A stretch of 64,000 bases of DNA from positions 91,044,628 through 91,108,627 of the forward strand of contig NC_069124.1 of assembly GCF_026914265.1 (NCBI RefSeq), given 5' to 3'. Shown here piece by piece: positions 43,246-55,372 of the stretch. The position numbers and the translations under genes were made by a program. Numbering within the stretch: position 1 is the stretch's first letter; the number at the start of each line of letters is the position of its first letter. The notes under the pieces are model-generated. The model saw only the letters and a program-made list of their open reading frames with translations. It was not told where the DNA came from and made no database searches. The DNA is from Mya arenaria (lineage: Eukaryota; Mollusca; Bivalvia; Myida; Myidae).

Positions 43246-43442
43246 TATCTTACACTTCCAGTTACTTTATAGACAGGTCAAACGCTAATATAATATATCT
43301 TCTTTATTGCATTAACGAATGCGGAAGTAAAAGAGAACTGAGTGTAATTTGCTGTTTTTACAAAGATATATTTTCTCAAGATGTGAAAACAAAATTGTTT
43401 ACATCAGGAACTTTGTATTTTCTTCTTTATTTGTGTATAACT
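43246..43442. promoter_or_regulatory. Divergent promoter between OSTF1 and pygopus
   Basis: Only 197 bp separate the OSTF1 start codon (43245, minus) from the proposed pygopus start codon (43443, plus). Two ETS-type GGAAGT cores lie in opposite orientations: GCGGAAGT on plus at 43321-43328 and GGAAGT on minus near 43254-43259. ETS/GABP sites are a known feature of bidirectional promoters. There is no obvious TATA box. Transcription starts are not visible; the role is inferred from gene layout. Confidence 0.6.
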
Positions 43443-46400
43443 ATGCCAAGAGGACGTGCCAAAAACTTAAGTGAGTTACTATTACCAATGGCAAAGTTAT
43501 GCGGGATGCATTTGAAACTATACTGTCGAAAATACGATGTTACATATTTTCGCGAATCATCATGTGTTATGTTATTCCATTCTCATTTGTTTTCGTTTGT
43601 TAATCAAGGTCACACAAAAATAATATTTTCATCTACGGATTTTGCCCTGGTAAAAGTTGAGCAATCCAATGAAATAAAAATACAGTTTTCAGAGCTTTTT
43701 CTTTAGCTCCCATGGGTGGACCTAGCCACAATAATGCGTGTTTAGCGAACTTTTTTAACATTTGGATATTCATTTTGTTCCCGAAACGCCACAAGTCGCC
43801 TATTTCATATCAATGTAAAATATATTCTTCAACTGTTACTCCACAATACTTAACACTTCGCTGTTAAATAAAAACACAAAAGTTACACTTTAATAATTTT
43901 AGCCAATACCTTTTACTTATTACACATAAGTTTTTAATGAAACACAAATAATTAATGTGAAATAAATAATGTTCTTGTCATTTGTCAATGTTCTTGGGGC
44001 ATTAATGTTTGTGGTTTTCGTGGGTTGGGTGATCCACGAATTCAAGATCCCACGGAATATAAACCCTTTATTCACTTTTTCATAGCCATGTTATGTACAT
44101 ACTCTAGTTTATTCGTTACAGAGGCCGCAGTATACAGCCTAAATATCCGTCTCACTGTATATCTTACTATCATTGTTTTGTTAATATATTATATCTACCT
44201 TTAACAAATAATAAACCAAATCATTTGACATCAGCTATCTTAAGGGATTGTTTACTCAAATATATGGACCTTCGCCGTGTTTTTACAGTTTGCAAAATTC
44301 TTAATTGGCATTGGCTTTGATATCCGTATTTATGATCAGGGTACATCTTCTTTTATGACCTTTATATCCAATTAAATCGATAATAGACATGGATATATGC
44401 ACTTATTGGCATGTCGTATCACTTTAGCGATTGTTATAAACCGAGTGACGTAGAAGATGGAAATCACAGGCCAGCTAGTGGAGATAATGCAGACGATCTA
44501 GAACGATCACAGTTTCGATTTTTTTTTCAAAAATGAAAAACCACGAATTCAAGTACCCATGAAATTGTTTTTTTGGCAAACCACGAAATTTCATGCCAAC
44601 GAATATAAATGATTTCTCAGTAGTTTAATTTAGATCGACTTATGTCAATAAAGCATCGCCATTTTGAACCCATCTAGCAGGTGCCCGTTATCTTTCTGCT
44701 CAATATACTTAGGGCTGGGATCTGTCTTTCTTGGCTAGGAAAACAACCAAGTGGGATATGGACTCGTAGAGTCGCCAAAACAAAAATCGTCAAAGACTCT
44801 GAAGCGGCTGTTTATATGGACTAAGGTGGACCCGACTATGGAACCCACTCCTAAAGCCAAATGTACAATATTTTTCCCAATCGGACAAAAAAATCCCAAT
44901 CATAATCTCTTAAGTAAAATTGTCTACTGGTACTGGAGAGCCTAAAATGGACCAGTACCAAAGTTTTCAAGATTTGAGGATTAGCACGGCTTATTGTTTA
45001 AGGAATCCTCCTTGTTACCAAATAAAAACAGTTTGCCATAGAGATAATATTATATTATTTATTTTTTACCCCCCCCCCCCCCCAAAAAAAAATTGCTCAA
45101 ATATCCATAAGTACATAGCAGAAGCGCACTGCCTTAAATGTTCTAAAATCTGGTCTCTGGAACCGTGCCAGTCTCAGTTGGATAGTGACATGTTTTGATA
45201 TTTTTATAATTATCTGAATTGTAAGATAGTTTTGGCTATAAATTTTATGTATGATCGATGAATAATGACATTTTAAATAAATAAAATTGAAAATGACCCC
45301 ACAAAATATTTATTTCCTTTCAAATGCCTGTTTTATTTTTATAGAAGTAAAGTTGCCAATACAACATTATTGGCCATGTTTTATGCAACATGACTTTATA
45401 GGAGAGCGTTGTATGGCATGTTTTTCAGTGCAGCCAAAATCATTTATCAAGAAGTCCTTCTTCTTGACACAATGTTGATGATTATCTGACATTCATTACA
45501 CTGTGTTTCAGATGCAGAGGGAGATGGGTTTAGCCAACCAAGTGCCCCTACAAAAAGAAGGAAAAAATCAAGGGTAAAGTATTTCTTTCATTTCAATGTG
45601 TAGGTCAGGGGCAATAATTACTACAGGTTCAACCTGAGTTCTGACCCAAGTGCCAAAACTGCAAATCTTCATCTCATTATGACTCCTTTTTGTTGAGTAC
45701 TTATGATGAAATTTGCTGAATACTATTTGAAGCTGACATTTATTTTATAATATAATATGTATAGAATAAGTTGATTTCTTGTTATTAAAAAAGTGCTTGT
45801 GTTTCGTAATAACAGCCCCAGGAGTCCTGTTTAGACTGTAGTAATGACCTCATACAGTAGACATGTACATCTTTATGTCACAAGTGAAAGTTCCAAAAAC
45901 AAAGTAGCGGACATCTTCGCTTTGAAAAACAAAACTCAGAGACAAACATTCAGTAACATTTCATGATTTATCCTTATGAATTGATGACAGTCTGCAGCCA
46001 TGGTGGGACTGTTAAATAAAGATTCCTAACACAAGTTACAACACCATGTCGTTGACAAACTTTAACATAAAACCTATGTTTAGCACACGCTAATTGATAA
46101 ATGCAAGGGCCACGGGATCCTTATCATAGTAGACCTATTTCTCGCCATTGAAAACTTTGCACATACAAAAATACAAGCGCTCTGGGACCCTGATCATAAC
46201 ACAATATGATTTTCAAGTGCTCTGGCAATACAGATTTTGAAAAACAGACTCCTTGGTAAGACTCTGGGTGTGTATGTCCATAGAGTTCTGACAGGGGTGT
46301 TTTAAGGCCCCTTTCGAGTATATACCATAGATTCTCAATGATATGGCCATACCATAGGATGAATATAGTTTCTGGATTGTAATCTGCAAAAAAACGGGCT

Positions 46401-48304
46401 CTATGTATAGAGGCATTGCCATTGGGGAAAATATATGACAGGCTAAACTTTGTCTTCAAGAATGTTAATGTCCTTTAATAGAACATGTCCTTAACTGAGA
46501 ATTCAAGAGCACACACTCTAATCTAGAAACAGCTACTTCATAGTCAACTGGGATTACAAACTACAAAATACTAAACGCCTTCACAACACTTTCCCCAACT
46601 TTAAAGATATATAGGGATATTGTGGGGAGTGTTGCCCTGCCTCGAAGAAACCAAATTTCATAAAGTTTGTCTCAAGATTTATCAGAAAAAAACATTTGGC
46701 CAGAGTGAAGGTGTTGCATTTTTATGAAATTTCATTCTTTAAGCTGTTGTACATGTATCTAAAATACATGAAGTCTTTTAACAAGTCCATAAGTGCAAGT
46801 CAAAATGACTATGGCATTTTGCAAATTTTAGAGTTTCAAAACCCAGTCCTTAATTGTTCTCGCTTCTGAAGGATGAAAATACACTACCGTATGTATTATG
46901 TGTAAAAAAACCACAACATTTGGGTTCTTTATTTACATAAAATCATGAAATAAGCATCTAGAGTACGGAAAATTTGAAAGTATCCAAATATGTTCCACCT
47001 AAAATTCAGTTATCCTTTTCGTCCAATATGAATAAGATGCATGAGTCATAACTGTTTAAAATGATATGAGATATTTCTGTGAAAATCAAGACTTTTTTTA
47101 AGCATCCTTGCAAGAAAGACATATGGTAGTCATAGCAAAGCTATGGGCTTCTCAAATTTCCAGGTTTGACTCGTGGCCTGAGCACGTAAATGTGAGTTTG
47201 ATTTGTGGCACCAAGCTTGACGAATGTGTTTTCTCTAGGTACTGTGCTTTTCCCCCATAACACAATATCATTCTCACATAAAATTGTGCCAATGAGTAAG
47301 ATTATAAGAGTGTTATAATAATGAATTATATAAATAAATAAATTAAAGGAAAAATATTCTAAATAGATTGTTTGATGTTTATTTGGGTAAAAACATAGCC
47401 AATATGCACTAGCTAATACATAATTACAGTATATTGAATTTTAACATTTGCATATAGCTTTTGAGTACTTAAAAATATATCAAATGAACTTATCACACCA
47501 TGTTAAATATAAAATACAGACAGGATATTAAAATGACTACAAAATGTTTAGAGGAGCCTGGTAATAGTTTCCTGATTGTGCTTTTTTTAAAATGTTTATT
47601 GTCCTTGTATTCTTAATTTTATTCTTTCATATAACACATGTACAGCTTGAATGAAAAATCATATCAAATGCTGTGTATTTCAGGCCAGTCCTGGTACTCC
47701 CGACATGATCCCGCCACAGATGGCAGGGGGGAGCTATGGCCCAATGGGGATGCCGGGCAACCCAATGGATGACCCCCGCATGTACGCAAACTCAATGCCA
47801 TACTCACCTAACTCCATGCAGGAGATGGGCATGTACAACATGGGCCCAGGAATGGGGCCCGGCCCAGGCAGGGGAGGACCCATGCCTGGCAGTCAGAGCC
47901 CCTACCAGTATGGTCCAGGGGGTCCTCAAGGCGGACATCCAGGCCCCGGACATAGCCCCATGGGGCCTGGTCATCACATTAATCATCGCATGCCCCAGCC
48001 TGGCCAGATGTCAACTTCCTCTATGGGTAACGGCAAAACTTACCCAACATCTGCATCTATGGTTTTCAACCCATCCAACCCGAATGCTCCACCGATATAT
48101 CCGTGCGGTATCTGTCACAAGGAGGTGCATGACAATGACCAGGCGATCATGTGTGAGAGTGGATGTAACTTTTGGTACCACCGCGGCTGTACTGGGCTCT
48201 CTGAGGCTGCCTTTGTCATGCTCACACAGGAGGCGTACGCAGAGTGGGCCTGTGACGGCTGCCTCAACTCCCGCAACATTCCCCTTGTCAAAATAAAGTC
48301 ATAG
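43443..48304 (+). CDS. PYGO: Pygopus, PHD-finger Wnt co-activator
   Basis: Pygopus links BCL9/Legless and beta-catenin to chromatin: its PHD finger binds histone H3 methylated at Lys4 and BCL9. Exons: 43443-43470 (MPRGRAKNL, donor GTGAGT), 45512-45573 (AEGDGFSQPSAPTKRRKKSR), 47684-48304 (rest). Phases agree and give 236 residues. Exon 2 has the basic KRRKKSR nuclear-localisation core of the N-terminal homology domain. Exon 3 starts with a Met/Gly/Pro-rich stretch of about 135 residues and ends with the C4HC3 PHD finger: YPCGICHKEVHDNDQ, IMCESGCNFWYHRGC, EWACDGCL, close to human PYGO2 (YPCGAC, WFHREC, VWACDLCL). It is shorter than the roughly 400-residue vertebrate proteins. Exons 2-3 are certain; exon 1 rests on phase, position and the ATG, so an alternative first exon is possible. 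Confidence 0.92.
43990..44625. mobile_element. MITE-like element with CCACGAATTCAAG inverted ends
   Basis: The left end (CATTAATGTTTGTGGTTTTC, then GATCCACGAATTCAAG) and the right end (ACCACGAATTCAAGTACCC, then CGAAATTTCATGCCAACGAA and TATAAATGATTT) carry the same motifs in opposite orientation, about 600 bp apart, as in a common bivalve inverted-repeat family. The middle is unrelated AT-rich DNA. It sits in pygopus intron 1. Exact ends and target duplication unresolved. Confidence 0.4.
45069..45092. repeat. Homopolymer C15 followed by A9
   Basis: Fifteen C then nine A in pygopus intron 1. A likely spot for sequencing or assembly length error. Confidence 0.95.
46125..46435 (-). mobile_element. 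Tc1/mariner transposase fragment (C-terminal part)
   Basis: A minus-strand open stretch has the end of a Tc1/mariner catalytic domain: NASIHRARFFADYNPE followed by IIENLWYILERGLK, matching the family's DNA-x(2)-H-x-AR and NPIENLW motifs. The second catalytic Asp, expected just before NAS, is Gly, and the distance from there to the final Glu is 27 residues rather than about 34. No terminal repeats were identified. An inactive fragment in pygopus intron 2. Confidence 0.65.
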
Positions 48305-50970
48305 ATAATCTTTGTTGTACAATCATTTTCATAATTGTTCTTTTACATTTCATGGATTGCATCTTGTTAGTAACCATGGTCCTTCATGTTGTCTTTTTTG
48401 TTGTAATACTTTTAATTTCATGTCATTTTATGCTTATGTGGTATTTTATCAGATCTTAGATACATAAAAAAATAATCAAACAAATGTAATAGCAAAGACA
48501 TATCGTTTTTATCACTATGTTTGCGTATTTCACATGCTGAATACAGTCAAGAATATCTTACAACTTTTCTCAAATTTGAAATGTCTTGATTTTTTAAAAG
48601 ATATTTATCATTATTGTCTGTCTGCCCTGCTGTGCAGTACTAAATGAAAGAACATGGAAACTGATCTGACAGACAGAATATGGATTAAAGGCCTTTGTTT
48701 CATCATTTATGTTTATATTGTATATATGCCAGCTATACTTCTTCAAGTGAATGTCTGAAGGAGCTCGGATGTTATCTTTATGAAATTGCTTATCGTAAAT
48801 AGGAAAATGAGCTTAATGAGCTTTTGCAATCATTAGCTTTATTTGCATATGTTCGATATGATCAGTTTTCTATATTTCATTCAAAAGTCCAAACGGTAAA
48901 ATAACTTTAAGATTATTAATTATAAAATATATATTTTTATGTGTTTTATTTATTTTTATTTTAACATAGTTTCCCCCTATGCATCAAATACAGCTTTTTT
49001 GATTAGGTGTATTTTATATGAAAACACAGCTTATAAAAGTATTTTGTTCAATTCAAGGGGGCAATCAAAGAAACTCCCTGGTCATTTATATCTTGACTCT
49101 GTTACATAAACTCAATAACTGGAATGGCTGTTAAATGAGATTTAAATGAGATAATAGACATGATTTACTTCTCCTGTACAGCTGGTTTGATTAGTGTTAG
49201 AAATAGTCAGTAGCTGGTATGTCACCTGAAAAATCTCAATAAAACAATATGAATTCAATATCTATATAAAAACGTTGATATTTAATTTAACCTTTCACCA
49301 AACTGTTTCATCATTTCTACTCAGGGGCTTATATGACGTTGTTTAACTGACAAAGCTCTAGTCTTAACTTAGGGAGGCATATAGAGTGACCCTTGTCCAT
49401 CTGTAGACCTAATACTGGTTCAATTTGCCCAAACCTTCTGATCGCGCAAATTGAAAACCGGGTTTTCAGTGCATTACGTCGTGTATAGTTTTCTATTTTG
49501 AAAAAGAAATCCATTGCTTGATATTTGTAGTATATATATATTTTATTTTGTTCAGCTTCATTTTACAATATTTAGCTTTTGCATTTTATTATATTCTTTT
49601 GTACACTTACATATCACTATATTGTTGCATTTACCTTGTTTTGACTGTTAGATATTTTTGGTGACTATTTTACTATGTATTTAATTGTTGAAGAAATTTT
49701 AAGCTTATTTGCTTTTCCAAGGAACTGTAAGGTAACTGTGTTTTGTGACTTTAGAAGGATCTTAAAAAAATTCTGTAATAAAATTGACATAATGTAATCA
49801 AGCGTTGGCTGTGAAAAGCATGGAAAGTGTAAATATCTTCTTTGTCTTGACCTTTGATGTATAGCAACGCGAATTGGCCATTAGTGGTACTCTACAAATT
49901 GTATAAGTCTTTTCTCTTGAATTATTTTAAATTTAGGACTTCTATGTAACGAGAAATCATTTTAAGTTATAAACCTAGACATACTGTTTGTCAAAGTTGT
50001 GCCCTTGTCACATTTGTAACTATAATTGGTACCTTGTGTAGAGACCTTATACATGTTTTTGTTATATTACATTTGAACACTCGAATGAGCTATCATTTTA
50101 GGCGCCAATTTAGACATGTTTTAAATCTTGAGGTATTTCAATTTTTAACAGCTTTTATGTTTAAATGTTTTGTTTCTGTGTAGAAATCCTTGAAATAACA
50201 TTCCTTTTTGTTGCCATAAAGAGTTGCTCACTATAAATTAATGTTGTGTTTACTGCTGTAAGAGATATAGCTCACATTCTTCAGCTCTTCTGTGTTTCAG
50301 AATAGAAAAGTTGAGGAACGATCATAGCCTTGGCGTCATTGTCCCCATCAATGTCTTGCAGGACATTAATGTTGGATTTACCAAAAAGTTTTTTTAAATA
50401 TTCATTTGAAACTTGGTACACATGGTCATAAACATTTCACACCTGTACAGCTTAGTCCATATCTCGAGCTTCAATAATTGTTGAGTTATTCCCCTTTTTT
50501 CACTGAAAAACAACAGGCGTGTGTTCACTGAACAACAGCAGACGTGTGTTCACTGAACAACAACAGGCGTGTGTTTGCTCTGCGGAGCTCCTGTTAACAC
50601 TTGGATGTAGACATGTTTTTGTACTTTGTAGTTTGTACTGTATATTTTATAGTCTTCAAAAAGTAGTTCCTTATCTTATTCACACGACAGATACCATTGT
50701 GTTAAGTAACATGTGTTTTAAGAAAAATGGCATAATAGTATACATGTACATATTCATTTTACTTTGTGTGTGACACTATTGTACATAGCATTTAGTCTAA
50801 AGGACAAATGGATGTGAACAGTTGTGTAGATCTGAATAACTATTTTCATTTGTCAAGCCATTTGACTTTCTTTAATTGTTACTACATTTATACATAGAGA
50901 CTTTCTTGTAGTTGTTGTTTGTGGTAGTACACTCTTGTTGTGTATAATGAAATAAACGTCTTTTTCGGAA
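48305..50970 (+). other. Pygopus 3' flank / probable long 3' UTR
   Basis: AT-rich, no gene recognised. AATAAA signals on the plus strand include 49777-49782 and 50951-50956, the latter followed within about 20 bp by a T-rich stretch. Use of the second would give a 3' UTR of about 2.65 kb. Near 50490-50575 a short motif (TGAACAACAGCAGACGTGTG, variant AACAACAGGCGTGTG) is repeated three times. Confidence 0.45.
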
Positions 50971-51189
50971 TTATTTTATTTTACCTCTTTCAAAGTACTC
51001 TTGTAGAGTTGAAGGTCTGTCTGTTTCATTGACATTTCTAAATTATGAAAGTGGTCTTGTCTGCAGAGGTTGAATATTTTCACCCCATTAGAACACTCTA
51101 CACAGCAATCTTGGATTAGAATGACTTATTTCTCCCACCTCCAATAAGTAGATCCAAAAATTTGACTATGCTAGAAATTCTTTTCTTGC

Positions 51190-52204
51190 ATACCGCACGT
51201 GTGTTTCTGGTCATGTGACCAGTGCTGGAAAAACCCATCTTACATACCCCATGTAAGATGAGTCACGCGCAAAAACGCACCACTTCTTATTTCATATTGT
51301 ATGGTTTACGAAAAATATATTATGCCATTTCAATAAAGCGCAATCAAATATATTTGTTTGCAAGACTTAATTAAAACTGAAAATAAATAATCATATAATA
51401 CGCTATTTTTAGTTATTTAAAATTACTCTGCTCTATGACGACAGTACACAATGTTGCAAGCGCTTTTTGGTGTAATTGTACAAAAGTTCGTTTTCAATGT
51501 CATTTTTTCCACAAATTGATAAATTTAGATATGCAAGAAAAAATTTCAATCATGTTTTTCCGGTTTCGGATTAAAAAATCTGACCCTCGGGCAGGCTGCG
51601 TGACCGGTAACTCGGCAAGCCTTGTTACCTGCTAACGCGCGTGCCCTCGAGACGGATTTTATTATCCGTACTGGAAACACATGATAGATACTTATAATCT
51701 TACCCACAGGCAAAGATAAAACAAAGTTCCCGTATGGACCTCCTTTTTAATTGGCATCACACAATTACCTCCCTTGTTGAAGACCGTCGTCTGTAGCATC
51801 ATGGAAACCTTGTCTTGTGGCAATATTTAAAATCCTAACTAATTATTTCTTGCTTCATAATTTGTTTTCATGCTCCATTTAAGAAATAATGTTGCACTCT
51901 CCCCAGAACTATTTAAAGAACATGTTGACTATTAACATAATCTGAATCACTGCGTGCATATCCATGACAACCACTAATCATCACATATTTTTACGCATTT
52001 ATTTTCACTACACACAAAAGAGTTCCAGCAAAAAAAATACATTTTTACTTTTTTTTGGTTTAACTGAGGTGGGAGAAAAAGCACCTACCATAGCCACTCG
52101 TATAAGATGGGTTCATCCCAACCCTCACGCCGTGTTTTGCAGAAACTACGTAAACCTCGTTTTCGCAAAACACTACGCTCGGGTTTGGATGAACCTATCT
52201 TACA
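51190..52204. repeat. Cluster of palindromic repeat pieces
   Basis: Three hairpin-forming parts: CTTACATACCCCATGTAAG near 51240; outer inverted segments CGTGTGTTTCTGG near 51195 and CCGTACTGGAAACACATGAT near 51668, which bracket about 480 bp; and a clear stem at 52101-52204, where TATAAGATGGGTTCATCCCA pairs with GGATGAACCTATCTTA. The recurring CCATCTTAC/GTAAGATGG motif suggests pieces of one inverted-repeat transposon family. No coding sequence. Confidence 0.55.
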
Positions 52205-52399
52205 CTTTTGACCATGGAAGATACATTTATTCTCACAAATATAAACTTGGGACTTGATTCTAAGATTTGGTGCCATGATACTCAAAACTGATTTGACAAG
52301 AAATAGGTGTAACATTTTTATTTTTTTTGATCTGACCAAATTTTTACATCTGACCCTAAAATTTTTTATTGGCGTCACACAAAAAATATCTGTCCAGTT

Positions 52400-55372
52400 A
52401 TTTTTTTATTTACTTTTTCTCCTTTTGGGATAAATTTTCAGTAGCTCGAGGATTTTCAGTTTTAAAAAGATGACAAAAGCTACTTTTTTTTATATCTATG
52501 TTGCATAGTAGATGTGACATTGACAAGTTTTATAACCCATTATTAACTTGTACATTTATTTGCCATGGCTGATGTAAAGTATGAATGATACAAAGAAAAA
52601 GAAAGTGTGTTAAATTGGATGTTATTGTTATTTTGTGGTTGTGCGATTTGTCACACATTGGTCTGTAAATCAAAAAGTTTATTTTCTAGTATATCGATAC
52701 ATGCTACTAACTTCATGGTGTGTTAATAAGGATCAACGTCACTTGGGACAGATATTTTAGGTTTCTATTTTTCTATACATTGAAATATGTATTTTCTTCA
52801 TGTTTCACAATGCAGTAGCGCATGCACAGAATAGAATATTTTATATATATAAAGAAATGCCCCAACTGGGACTCAAACCAACAACACCTGCAACAGACAC
52901 GCCTAGTGAAACAATGTCCACCAAGAAAGCTGGGAAACCACAAAAAGATAGCTTACTTCGGTAACACATATATAAGGATGAAGTTATACTGGAGTATGGA
53001 AAATTGTTGCACAACAGTATTTTGCAACATGTAAACCAAGTTCTATTTGAATATCTTGGGACAGTTTTTGTGTTATGGCCAAGGAGTTTTTGCACTAACA
53101 ACAAGGCTTAACAGTACCTAGAGTTTTTTCAGAAGCAGACAAGCTATAAATGAGGAAGATAAGATCATAATTGTTACTTATAATCGGAAGTACAAAACTT
53201 CTCCACACTCATTGCTTTTTCATAGATTTTAAACTGGCCTTTATGAGTATGACATACTTTCCAAGACAGGTGGAAAGGACTGTATGCCTCGTAATTTTGG
53301 AAGAATCCATAGAAACTGCCTTACTTGCAGATCTTTCTATCCTGTTGTCCTGCAAAAGACCTAGCATATGTATCAGGGCTAGTGTCCAAAAACACAACAC
53401 ACCTGTCTATGAGCTGCATTTATTTAATAATATAAATATATTCAATAATTTAAATATGTTTAACAATACACAACTTTTTACATAAATTATAACAATGAAA
53501 ATCCAAAATAATACAGCACATTAATCAATCCAGTGACTCAATATTGGCACATGTAAGGACGGAGAACAAGTAAAATTAAAAAGTATAGCCAACTCAAATT
53601 CTTAACAGCAACCATAAGTATTAATTTAAGTGTAAACAATGGTTTCTACATTTAACAACTTGCTGATAAAACAACTACCAGGGTAGGAAAGGTCTCGAGA
53701 CTGAATTTTAGATTCAGACACACAAATTCAAATCTTGATTGGAATTGTAAATTTCTAACTAGCTAACAATCTATGGTGACAATTGCTGTATATACAATGT
53801 GTATTTCCATCTATAGGTTGGCTTTAAATATACATTATTTCTTTTTAAAATTTTGCATTTCTGAGAGTCTCAGTGGGATTGATATCTTTCAAAAACATGG
53901 TCCAGTCTCTTCTACTCTATGTTTGTTTGTTAACAAAACTAATTATTTCTAAACTAAAGAACTTGTTCCTTCAAATAAGAATACTACTCCACAGTAGTCC
54001 CTGAGATACCATATGCTAACAATACAATCTTTATTATAATGCTTAATTGGGACACTAATGTGGAAAAGTCAGTTGAGTAGCTTGCCTCTGCTCACTTGAG
54101 TAAAAAACCTCCGTCCCACTTCCAGTCCTCACAACCATCATTTATCTAAATAACACAGAGCAATAACAATGAAGCTGTAGCAGCATACATGTACAAGCTT
54201 CATTCAGAAATGTAAAAATATCAACCTAACAAAGATTGTATCACTCATATGATTTTACAATGTAACATATGTACACTGAACAAAAACACCAGGTGCTTTG
54301 AACATCCAAAATAAACAACAATGTAACCATTATACTTTTCATGGTAAACGCAAGTCCACACCAGTTACCAGACCAATAAAAGTTGATGTGATCTCAGATA
54401 TTCAGATTGCTACAGTTAAAAGACTCAACAATGTGCTGAGGTAATTGGATAGACCTAGCTCAAGTCTATTTGGGTGAGTACATGTTTTTACTCCACACTG
54501 TAAATTAGAGTTGGGACCACAAGTGATGAAATGTAAAACAGGTAAAAGTTATAAATAATTAAACTTAACAAATCAAGAAAAGTATACTCATCAATTCAAA
54601 AGTACTATCAACAGATAGCACAAACTTATCACAGACTGACCTTGTAATCACAGTGTTCTTGTAGGTCCATTTAACCTATGTAACTTGTGCATTTGAGCTC
54701 ACAGTGCTATATTAATTTGTTCATACATGTAAGAATATAGCTCCTTAAATAAAAAATAAAATGCATTTCAATTCTACAATACATGAACATTGTTTCACTA
54801 TACAAGTATTTACAGCCACAGATAAACACTTGTCTTTGTCTAAACCCTTGCTGCACCACATTTCAAGTCTTCACAAAATGCTGATATGTAAGTTGTCCAG
54901 TATTCCGAATGATAAAACTGACCGTAGCTAACAGGACATGCACGCACATCTCTCCCTCACCTTTACATGATCCAATATATTCAATAAACAGGCATCTCAA
55001 CTCAAGCTTCAGGAATCAAAATAATGCTTGAAATAATCTTTGACAACAACAACAACATGATTCATTTTTGTGCATTCAATTCTGATATTAACATGTTATT
55101 CCAACCTACATAACTGTCTGTTTAGGCAATACAGATTACAGGATATCAACAGTTTCTGCATATTTCCAGAACTAGAGGAAATACAGATATAGCACTGGCA
55201 TCATTTGGAAAACTGCCCTAATGAGCTACACAAGCAGTCATTTCAAACAATTTGCAGCAAAACATAGAGCACATATGAGTGTATATTTGGCAACAACATT
55301 GGTATGACAACCAGCACAAGTAAACAGGTTGGCAGCAGCGATGAGACCGGGACCAGCTGGGCAAGGTTGACA
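52400..55372. other. Intergenic; 3' UTR of the minus-strand gene on the right
   Basis: No plus-strand gene recognised. The stretch left of 55373 should contain the 3' UTR of the Ser/Pro-rich gene; a minus-strand AATAAA (TTAAATAAATGCAG) near 53420 is a candidate end. A weak minus-strand tRNA-like 3' half (GGTTTGAGTCCCAGTTGGGG) near 52860-52885 is probably a SINE remnant. Confidence 0.4.

Noticed and set aside
47736-48296. A 186-residue frame over pygopus exon 3
   Set aside because: An off-frame shadow of the Gly/Pro-rich and PHD-coding sequence.
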